Shown here piece after piece: positions 8,748 through 19,200 of a stretch of DNA of 64,000 nucleotides. The stretch lies in the NCBI GenBank assembly GCA_003255065.1, contig QAOA01006013.1, positions 62,265 to 126,264 of the forward strand, read 5' to 3'. Origin of the DNA: Cercis canadensis. Taxonomy: Eukaryota; Streptophyta; Magnoliopsida; Fabales; Fabaceae. The notes beneath the pieces are model-generated. The model saw only the letters and a list, made by a program, of their open reading frames with translations. It searched no databases and was not told where the DNA came from. Both the position numbers and the translations under genes were made by a program. Position 1 is the first letter of the stretch. The number at the start of each line of letters is the position of its first letter.

Positions 8748-11700
8748 CTTTTCGTAGTCAGAGAATGATGCTGAAGAGTCATGTGACTCTAAAGAGGTTA
8801 CATCCTTGCATGGGCGAGAAAACTTCCAAGCACATTGTTCCCAAAGGCGTGCAGTCCATCTGCTTAAGAGCTGAAAGCCTTCAACAATCATATCGTACAT
8901 GTTGCCCTTCACTTCTTTGCTCCAGTCAACATCAGAACCATCAGTTGACTTCAACAATAACAGCTGCAAAAACAAATATAAAGAACAAACTAATAGATTT
9001 TAAATGCTATGCACCAGTACCAGAAAACAAACAAAATTACATGTTTAAGAAATTGACTATAATGAGTTTGGAAGGAGTGAATTAACAGAGCAGCCAGCAC
9101 CTGATTCATAGCTGAAGCAAAACGAACTGTGAAATCATCATGCTCAGCACGTATGGCTCCAATATGATTGATGATCAGATAATGTCTCTGATAGGTATCT
9201 TATGTCAAGGTTCCACTCAAAAGATACAACAGGAAGACATTCCATGCAAAAGCTTATCTGAACCTCAAAGGCAGCAGTGGATTTATTTCAAGTAAAAGTA
9301 ATACACTGGAAGAAAATCGTTTTATCTCATCCACTAATGAGCAAACACCAAAAGTTTGCAGGAATTGCAATTTTCTTTCAAAACAGCTTAAAACAAAGGA
9401 TGCATCAGCTCATATATTATGAAATCTATTGGAAATGTAATATAATAAACTTGTCAATAATCAAAAAGAAATGCATCTTCCCACATTTGCTTTGTTTAAC
9501 TTTACAAGAAGCATATGATGTGCTAACCTAAAAGTACATGTCAAAAACATCTATTTGCAATGAAAGTGGAAACAAGTAAGCGACAAAGACATCACCAGAA
9601 AACACCAGTTTTCTTCATGGATCAGAGATCCAGGAAATGAAACGTTTCCTCAATTAAATAACAAGCAAAGCATCAGTTAATCAGTTAAAAACATAAAAAT
9701 AATTTAGAGGATATTCTTGTGCTTCACGCGGTGCAAGCTCATGAGGTGCTGGAAGAGTGAGAAGACGAGTTTGAGAAGAAAATTTTTGAAAGTACATTGA
9801 TAACTCCTTCAATATTGCAGCAGGAGAGAGATGCAAATCTGGAAATGCAGGAATGACTGCATCATTCTGAAAAAAGTGAAAAGGAAAAAAGATAGAGAAA
9901 CACAGACAGTAGTGATTCAAACTCTTAACAAGATAGAATAATTAAATGCACGACATGTTAATTTTTAAGCCAGTATACCATTATAAATAAGTATATAAAA
10001 AAGAATACCTTGAAGATACTGATAAGTCTGTTAATTTTCACTCTCTTGTACAAAGACTCACTATCCTTTTCCGAAGATGTAGCCAGGACAACAAGAACAG
10101 GCAAAACACGCAGAAGAATGTGGCGCTCTGGAAACAGAAGTGCAAAATCTAACTCCAAAGACTCTACAACAAAGACTATAAGGACTTGAAGAATATCTTC
10201 TACACTATTTTAAGTTAAGGATTGAATAAGAAATAGATAATAATACAGGTGAAAATTGTTAGTCTGGGTGGGATAAATTGATAGCAGTTCTCAGCACTGG
10301 TCTGCCACAGACCAAGGATAATTCCAAATCTATAATTTCCATAATCAGCTAGATTTTTTTTATATAACTTCCTCAGTGTGTCAAACTTCAGTTAAACAAT
10401 CAATCAATCAAAAATGTGGGTTTTTGGAAGTAGCCACAGGCTGTTCTGTACTCTTTTCATTTTTCTCTTTTGCAGTTCCTAAAATCAAACCCAATCTTTT
10501 TCTTTTTTTTTATGGAAAGCTTATTTATATTGATCACAAAATTCTCCAGTCAATCAAACCCAATCTTTTTCTTTTTTTTTATGGAAAGCGTATTTATATT
10601 GATCACAAAATTCTCCAGTCCCTCCCCCCTCTCCTCTCTCTCTCTCTCACACACATGCACATGCAGAGTACAAATAGTTCAAATTTAAACAAGCATGAAA
10701 TCATAACAACACATCATTATTTGTCAATGAAAGCAGTTTCCACCCAGTAAAGGGTCAAACTACAATGCAATAATGATTCAAGGCACTAGATTGATAATTC
10801 TAAATAAACATAACCAAATATTAATAAATAAAATTTTTGGTGTAAAAATTGTGGTTTAGCCAAGAATGCAGTAATCAAAAAAGATAATGAGTAAACAGAC
10901 AGGATACTTGTTCACACGGAACATCTCAACATGCAAATTCAGAAGGATAGCCCATCTCGTACTTAAGAAAATCTGCAGATACAGTTAAGAATAGTCAATC
11001 ATGACCAATCTGATCAGCACTTTCAGACCAATACTAAAAACAATAAGAGAAGAAAAGAGAGGAAAAGAATATCAGATAATCAACAATGTAAACACATCAA
11101 TCATATGTGATCTGTTCCAATCATGAAGTATGACAACTATGCACCTGTAAATCATCTAACTCCTCTCTCATTGAATCAGTGTCTTGCCACTGACCACTGA
11201 CTTGTGTGAAGGTCCTGAAAAATTCAGGGGAAAAAAATTCAGGATTAATAAATTTGAGATTTGGTTAGTGCTCTGTGAAAATTCAAAATATATCTAGTTG
11301 AGATGAGATATCTGTTTCAACAATAACCCTAAAAATTGTTTGTTGCATCTAACGCTGCATATCTTAAGGATATTTACTTGTGATCTAACTATGTCCTTTT
11401 ATATTTTCTTGTTGGCAGTCCTAGTCCAGGAGGAAAAGACACAGTTTATGTATTTCATTTTTGTGCTCTCTTGAGCACTAAACATGTGTCTAATTCTGTC
11501 AAACTTTTTAACATATTTTTTTTGAGTATTTGTTAAACCCTCACTTTTTTTTTTTATTTGTTTGAAAAGGTTGCTTTTTCTTCTCTCATTGAGAGTAAGT
11601 TACCCAAAATCCTTAAGTCCAAGTTACTAATAGTATACTACTCAAGCTTGATTTAAGTTATAGCACTAATTGGTCCCTTCGACATGGAACTTGGGCGTTA

Positions 11701-14027
11701 CAACTTTTCCTGTCTATATTATCTTATCCCCCTCTGGCCCTCTGCTAATGTTGCTCCTTCAAGTAACAAGTAACTCTCCATATTCTATAGGTGCATTGGT
11801 GAGTAAAAACTGTCTGGCTTGCCTCCATTTGTGATTTTCATTTCTTTTTTTCTTTTTTTTTTATGATGAATACGCTGGAAGAGCACAGCAGCAATTGGGT
11901 AAGAGAATAAGAGAAGAGGAAAGGTATACTGGAAAGGCATATTTATGATGTAGCCTTACTCTGTATTTAAACTATTATTATGTATACATAGTTTCTAACA
12001 TACCCTTATTGTAGAGTTCATTACAAAAAATACCTCTAATCCTTTAACAAAGAAAAAGGGGAAAAAAATTATGGCAGTTATGCGGGTCATAGAAATTAGA
12101 TGCATACCTCTTGTACCACGAAAAATCATTAGGTATGCTTGCCTTAGCATTTTTAAGATGATCAAGTTGCACCAAAACATCAAGTAGCTTCAACATAGAC
12201 CTGGAGTCAAGAAAAAGATAATGAAGGATAGCCAGAGTATTTATGATAAAAACTAGGAATTGACCACAATGACACTGTAAAATTTAACTGCTAATCGAAG
12301 AAAAGATCAAAGCTTATGCCAAAAATGAGGTAAATATTTCCAAGTAATCAAAAACTAAAGCAGTCTTATAATGCACCATAGATGAGATATTGTAGGGCCA
12401 TTAATGCGCCGCTCAGGCCGAGAAAAACGTTGCATGTCAGCAGCTAACTGCATCACAAATGACATTCATTTGAAATTGGTAAATCTAGATCCAGCTAAAA
12501 ATCTGAAAATATAACATAAAACCAATATAAAGATTCCTTACTTTCGAGGAAGCCGACGCTTGCCATCTCTGAATTTCACGCAAACGACTCATTTCCAAGT
12601 CCAGAACTTGATATGTCTCTAAATATAAATCAGCTTGACTTTGCTTCATAGAATCAGGAAGCTTCCACATGATGCAAAAAACATACTTTACTTGAGACAA
12701 AATGGATAGAACTATTATAATGGCTTATGTATCACGTCATCAATTCATCATGAGTAATTGACAAACAGAAAGTAACTGAGAAAATGACTGTATGTAAGAT
12801 GTCAGGTCAAGTAAAGTGAAACTGTAAGTAAAAGCTTCCTTTGCCTGGATCCATTCACTGTGCCAAACAGCAAAGAGTTGGGACTTTGGGTGTGAGACCA
12901 TCTAATTAAAAAGTAAAGTGAACTATTAAGAAAAAATCTTTCTGAGAACATCTTGTTTATGTCCTTCAGAAGAAGTCTGCCATTGGCAAAAGCAGTTTAT
13001 AGATATTTCACAAGTCACTTGCACAAATATACAAGAATTTCCATCAATGCTAGTAAATAACAGTGATAATACATTTCAATTACCTGAGGAAGTGCTTTGA
13101 CACAACTGCGGTATGTATAAAGCACCGATCCCATCTCCTTCCCCTCTTGGGTTAGGGCATTCTACATTTGTTGTAGCATTTGAAGTCAATATCAATCTTA
13201 GAGTTTGAGAGAAAAAAGCAGTATTACACAAAGAACAGATTGAATGATAAAAATGCCGAGCTGCATACCAGCTGGTTGAGAGCTTTTGTGTCCTCTGACA
13301 GAGATAGGCGGTATGCAGAAACATCACTATACTCTACAAAAGGAGCGCAGTAGTTAGTCCATGTGACCAAATCAAAACAAGTGTGCACAAATGCTTAAGA
13401 GCAATCACAGTACAATTCTATGATATATATATATATATAGAAGAAATAACGGACGAAAAACATCAGTACCTATAGGACTATCGGTTGCACCTCTCTCAGT
13501 TGACACCCACACTCCAGGACCTTGCACCTCTGGTTGCTCATCCTACATAATATACAAACAAGAAACGCATCAAAACTAGCAAGTAGGAAAACAAAAACAT
13601 GAAGTTTCAACAATGTGTTTGTTCTATTCGTAACCCAACATCAAATTAGACATCATATAAATCTAATAGATTAGTAGTTTGTTTAGGACATTATTTGACT
13701 AAACAATCAAAAAGGAGAGAGAAAGAAGCGAGTTTCAAGCTTAAATTGATATCTAAAATAAACTCCTACCTCTTGAAAACCAAAGTAAAAGTTTCTGAAA
13801 TTAGAAAGATCCATAAGCGAATTTTAATTTTATGGACAATGAAAACATAGAACTGGTTTACCGAAAACAAAGTGATCATACTATGATTTCTGCATTACAT
13901 CTGCTGAGCAAATGTAGCAGAAATTAGATTTCAACGAGCAAAATTTATCCCGAGTTGTTTGTGAAGCAAGTACCTCGAGCGAGAACGTCGATAGAGCTGC
14001 AATGGCTTCCTCCACGGGTACAGCCAT
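8748..14027 (-). CDS. PIR: PIR/SRA1 (CYFIP homologue) of the SCAR/WAVE complex, first 13 exons only
   Basis: Exons (minus): 13974-14027, 13470-13542, 13269-13333, 13084-13161, 12542-12661, 12377-12447, 12108-12200, 11145-11214, 10908-10972, 10009-10204, 9715-9866, 9101-9194 and 8748-8963. Together they encode 449 codons with consistent phase. The start MAVPVEEAIAALSTFSLE matches plant PIR exactly as I remember it. Conserved stretches include YTYRSCVKALPQLPDSM, YLETYQVLDLEMSRLREIQ, PNDFSWYKRTFTQV and LFPERHILLRVLPVLVVL. PIR links Rac/ROP GTPase to SCAR and ARP2/3 actin nucleation; mutants have distorted trichomes. The family is about 1280 residues long, so roughly the last 830 are missing: after the exon ending SDYEK there is only 39 bp of intron, then LTR sequence and the NUA exon. 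Intron 11 (9195-9714) is a U12 AT-AC intron; all others are GT-AG. The 5' leader is duplicated at an N join. Confidence 0.93.
9195..9714 (-). other. U12-type AT-AC intron of PIR (intron 11)
   Basis: No GT donor fits between the conserved residues EAQ and YQRHYL. Cutting before ATATCCTC (minus strand, 9714-9707) and after ATAC (ending at 9195) joins the frame as QDYQRHYL, as expected for PIR. ATATCCTC is close to the U12 donor consensus ATATCCTT. CCTTGAC at 9204-9210 is a good U12 branch-point core, with its A about 10 nt from the 3' end, the required spacing. Confidence 0.88.
10483..10620. repeat. 69-bp tandem duplication in PIR intron 9
   Basis: Two nearly identical 69-bp units start at 10483 and 10552, each with AATCAAACCCAATCTTTTTC, a T run, and TTGATCACAAAATTCTCCAG. 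They differ at one base (AGCTT/AGCGT). A CT-rich microsatellite (TCTCTCTC) follows. Open frames across it are artefacts of the repeat. Confidence 0.9.
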
Positions 14028-14374
14028 TTTACAATCTTGGACCAAAAAAGAGAGGCGGAGAGGGACACATACAAAAGGAAAGATCAAGAACAATTAGTTC
14101 AATTCTTTCTTCATTTTGTATATAAAATATGAGAAGTGCCGTTGAGCAGGTTAGGACTTTGCAAAGCTGAGCCTGAGCAGGTGTAATTTCAGTGTGGNCC
14201 ATTGTACAATCTTGGACCAAAAAAGAGAGGCGGAGAGGGACACATACAAAAGGAAAGATCAAGAACAATTAGTTCAATTCTTTCTTCATTTTGTATATAA
14301 AATATGAGAAGTGCCGTTGAGCAGGTTAGGACTTTGCAAAGCTGAGCCTGAGCAGGTGTAATTTCGGTGTGGAC
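14024..14374. repeat. Duplicated PIR leader around an N join
   Basis: About 174 bp (14024-14197) recur at 14199-14374 with two or three differences, separated by a single N at 14198. The unit starts at the PIR start-codon region and runs through the leader. A lone N between near-identical ends looks like two contig ends that were abutted, not merged. Confidence 0.9.
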
Positions 14375-16207
14375 CATAATACCCTCCTTCTATGCTCTGA
14401 ATTTCCATCGCAAGTACTCCTGTTTAAGAAGCTTTTTGATTTTCTTTTTTGGTAAAATCCTGTTTAGGAAGCTAATTGAGTGGTATTTAAGCAACCGGCA
14501 GTTTTCTTGATTCTTGCCTATGAATTACGAAGGCGGAAATTAAAATATCTGTCTAACGCCGCCGCTTAGTCGAATATAAATAATTGTTTTAACCGACGTT
14601 GTTCCAATTTTATTTTTTTTGGAAGATACAATAAAGGAATAGTACGTCTTTTGGAAGATACCTAGTTCTAATTTTATCATGTGTTCTTTTTTTTTATTTA
14701 TTTAATATGAATTTTATCATATGTTCTTAAAGGGACAAAGAATAAAGTTGAATAAAGAAAAGAGCATTCATAAAATTGGGAAAATGAAAAATTAAAAGAT
14801 AATGATCCAGTCTAATTATGATTTTCATAAATATTTTTACTTAATTAAAAAATATGTGAAAATGAGAACGAAAACCTACTACAGAAAATCCAAAAATATA
14901 TGTTCACAATTTTTTTTTTATAAGCACATAACCAATTGTTTTATCATTAAATAAATAAGACTAATTTTAGAAAACTATTAAAAAATAAAATTAAACAGAT
15001 TTTAAATTTATAATTTTTTATCATTATTGTGCATATATTTTACTCAAAAAATTACATATAGAGATATTAATGTAATATATTTGTCTTTTTTTGTATTCAC
15101 TCCTATCATTTTATGCATTGTACACTACATATATAAAGCTATAAATATAAAATAAAAACATTTGTGATTTTTGTGAGAGGTAAAGGTGTAATTTTCTTAA
15201 TAATACCAAAAGAAAGGTGGGGTCGTCGCTTGCTTAATTAACGAACCACACTGTTGAAAATAATAAAACTCATTAACTACCATTGCTGCTTTAAGACTAA
15301 GCAATAACAATTACTCGTGACGTGTCCTCTGGACAAATGACATCATATACAGCATCAGTACGGAAAAAAGTAAAAACAAACAAACAGACACGAACAATTG
15401 TGGAAAATCTATATAATAGGTAAAGAAGAGTGCATGTTGACAATTAGGCTTTAGATTAATTGATCATAAAGTTTTTATTACAAAAAAAAATCATGTATTA
15501 TAGATTAGTTNAAAAAAAAAATCATGTATTGTAGATTAGTTGATTACAAAATTCTCATTATAAAAAATTTTGTATTCAAAGCCTCTCACAACTATAAATG
15601 TTTAGATAGCAGAAATTACCAAAATAAAAGAGCAATGCATGTTTATAAAATATTGTTATTTTTCAATTCATGTTTATTATTTATAATTTTATGCTTGAAA
15701 AATATCCTCTCCTTTGAAAGAAAGTGATTAAAAACCTTCTCATTTTCTAAATTTTTTAATTATGTTTTGTTTATTTTATCTTAATATTTTTTTTTTTATA
15801 ATATCATGTGCATTACACATACACTACTCTAGTTATCAAAAAAGAAAGGCCAAGGAAATCTGTTTAGTCATTTTTTTTGTTTTTGAAAGAAATTTGTCTT
15901 TTTTTCTTTTAGCGATTCTCCCAACAATTATTTTCTACCTCGCAAGCTTTTTCTCCAGTTGATTTTCCCGGATAAAGTAACTCTCCAGGTCAACGGGGTT
16001 AAATGTTGGAACAGAATACGGTGAAGAGTCCAAAAAAAAACAAAAAAAAAAAAACAGAGCAACCATAGGAAAACTAATGCATAACACTATACACTAGGCT
16101 CAGCTCAAAATTTTACAGAAGCGTGCAATGTTGATATTGGACCACAACTTCCTGCCCTTCCAGTATAAAAACATACAACAGGAAGGTATAAATTTACAAT
16201 CCTGTAG
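14375..16207. other. Intergenic region between PIR promoter and pTAC3 3' end
   Basis: This region is strongly AT-rich and holds the PIR promoter on the left and the pTAC3 3' flank on the right. A single N at 15511 sits between two copies of a roughly 28-bp sequence (A run followed by TCATGTATT.TAGATTAGTT), another unmerged contig end. I see no coding exon or RNA gene; short ORFs near 15.5-15.9 kb are AT-rich and without domains. Confidence 0.6.
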
Positions 16208-19200
16208 CTATAATGCAACATCATTAGAAGCAGTGTCAATTATCTGTTTAGCAGAAATCACCCTATCCAAGGTCTGGTCTGAAACCATGATCCCCGTTGT
16301 CTCCAATTCAGCTACTACTGCAACAGCTGCATCTAGTTCTCCAAGATCAAGACACAGAGAGATGATCTCGTCATAAAGGGGTCTGCAATTTGGAGAAAAA
16401 AGGGAAACCATAAGCTCCAAACAACAGATATGGAAATTGGAAACTAATGGCTTCTGAAAATGCAAATTGTCAAGTTCCACATATCAAGGTAGAACAGTAA
16501 ATCTAATTATCTAAATGGATCTGAAGGATGCTATCATGTAATACTTTTGGACTCCTATTCGCTGTTGCTACATATAGCTGTATCTTGTGCTCGGTGGATG
16601 CAACTTGACCTAAGGCTGTTTCTGCATGAACTTAAATTTTTATCTTCCCAAGATACATGTCTATGTATGCAACTTGAAACTATAGAGAGAATACTAATAA
16701 GAAAGATTCAGAGTCACACGCATAATAGCACGTCCATTTACCCAGCTTGATATTCCAAAATGTGCAGGGATCTTGAAAGTTAAAAATTACTAGTTTCAAG
16801 TGCCAAATTTGGACAGAAAATGCTCCTCTTGGAAACTTTAAATGGTTTGGCTTTTATTTTCTGGTCAATAAAACTTTGGAGAAGCACATAAATAAGCATG
16901 TCAAGATTTTTGTTGGCTGGGTAGCTCAATCTAAAATTGAGGAGTCTTATCATATAATGAATAATTACCTCCCAAATTTATAACCAAGACTATGAGTTAT
17001 CTGCAATATCGTCAAGAAAGCTGAAGGCAGAGGAGCCCTTATGGCTGCACGCAAGATCATGGCACAATCTCCTACTGTTGGTGTTCCTCCCAGTTCTATG
17101 ACCTGTATCATACAGCCCAGTTAATTAAGCAAATAATAGGACAATGTTAACGACGATTGTTTTTAGGTTAAAGATATCAAATAAAACTGAAAGTGAAACT
17201 AGACCGTTTGGTTTGTTATATATTCTAGAAAACCAAAGTAGGGATGCTACTGAATAATTTATTGAACCTGTGTTAGTTCCTAATATCATAGGCAACTTTA
17301 ACAATGTCTTCATTATTTCTACCCAAAAAAAAAAGGTATCTTCATTATATTGCGATATATTGAAGCCAAATTTCAAATTCGATGAAGTATCAACTTATGA
17401 TTTTACAGGAACTTATACTAGGTAGACATCCATGTAAAAGTTCTTTTTTTTTAATCTCAATTGGGCATTCAAACCAAACACCAAAGAGAACAATCACTTT
17501 GTAATGAAACAATAATATAGGCATAGTGACTTGCCTTCTTAGTAACATTAATTGCCAACTCAACTTCCCACTCCTGTGACCATCTACAAGGATGTTTATT
17601 CTTCAGTTCTCTCTCCCACGTCCAATTCCAAGCATCAGCTATGGTATACATGTCTGATACATCAAACACTTTCCGCTTCCTCAGCTCCTTAAATGCCTCA
17701 AATATGTCCTCTGGAAACCAATCATCATTATCATCATCCTGCATAGAAGCTCTTTAGATCCTCAAAGAACAATTCAGCACTCATTCAAAATACAATACTA
17801 AATCAAAGATTGTAATAGTAACAGTAAATACAGGAATATGGTCCACATTTGCCTCTATGAAATAATATTCTATCATAATCATGCACCCAAAATATCAGGC
17901 TCCTCTATCTATTCTTTCCAAAATTTTAGGATATTCTCTATCAAGAAATCTTTGCCTACTCAATAAGTTGCAGAACCATGCTCTGCGAAACAACCCCCCA
18001 CCCCCTCCCTTTCAAAAAAAAAAAAAAAAAAANAAAAAAAAAAAAAAAAAAAAACCAATAGGACTTTTCATACCTCAACCCATGTTCGAGAAGATGTTTT
18101 TTTTGACTTTTTAGATTTAGTACTAGGTTGGTCAGAATCTTTCAACAGTTGAACTCCAATCATTTGAAGGGGCTTTTTTGCTCCAACCTCCTTGTCCTTT
18201 ACCCTGTCTACATCTTGGTTGTCTGTTGGCTCTACTTCCTCTTCAGCTTGTTCTGCTTCCTCCTCATCATCATCAGCTTCATCATCTTCTACCTCTTTTC
18301 CAGCATCTTCTACAACATCAACATCACCTAGAATTTCAGGAGACTCTGATTTACCTGAATCTATTGGGTTTCCATGGTTACTAGTCAAGCCTTCTCCTAG
18401 AAAACGACGTTTCCAGAACTCAGTATTTCCTTCCTCCAACTTAATACGTGAAATTAATGCATCCAGCTCTTCATCCACCTAACATGAAACACACTTAATT
18501 TTACACATTATATGTTGAAGATCAAGGTGGGAGTGGGAAAAAAAAAAATACATCTTTTCAAAATAAAAAATCTAATAGATAATAGATGAAGTATCAACCT
18601 CTTCTTCTTCCTCTTCCACGGGAGGAACCCAAAGGGGCCGACCACGAGATCTATTTATTCTTCTTGCTTTCTGCACACGCTGGTAAAGAACATTTCTGGT
18701 TCCATCAGTTGGCAGACCTTGTGCTTCTAGTTCTTCCTTCAATTCAGACACTATCATCTTACTTGCAGCCTTAGGCTTCAAAATATTCTGCTCAGGACCT
18801 TTTATGATTTTCTTTAACCGCTCCTCCACTCTAATGTAATCAGATTCAGATGCACCATCCCCTAAAGCTGCAAGTCCTTCATTCTGTAAAGTCTTCAGAA
18901 CCTTCCGATGATGCAACTTCCACTCCTCAAGACATCTTTGTTTGAAGGAGGTCTCCATAGGATTTGAATATATAAATCCAGCAGCATCAGGGTCTAAAGG
19001 TGTTTTCCCTTGTCGAGGCACCCATCGCTTGCGCTCTCCAGTAAGGCCACCCTCTGCAATATATCTGATTCATTTGAAATGAACCAAAGCCTTAACAAAA
19101 AGATCAATATAATAATAGGTGCTAGGTCATTGCTAGGACATGCCTGCATGTCCTAACAAAAGAAAAATAGGTGCTACATCATTGCTAGGACATGCCTGCT

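Noticed and set aside
10376-10750. Plus-strand ORF of 124 codons with repeated FLFFYGK segments
   Set aside because: It is produced by the 69-bp tandem duplication and T runs inside a PIR intron.
18128-18482. Ser/Cys-rich and His-rich plus-strand ORFs
   Set aside because: They are antisense to the acidic GAA/GAT-rich exon of pTAC3.
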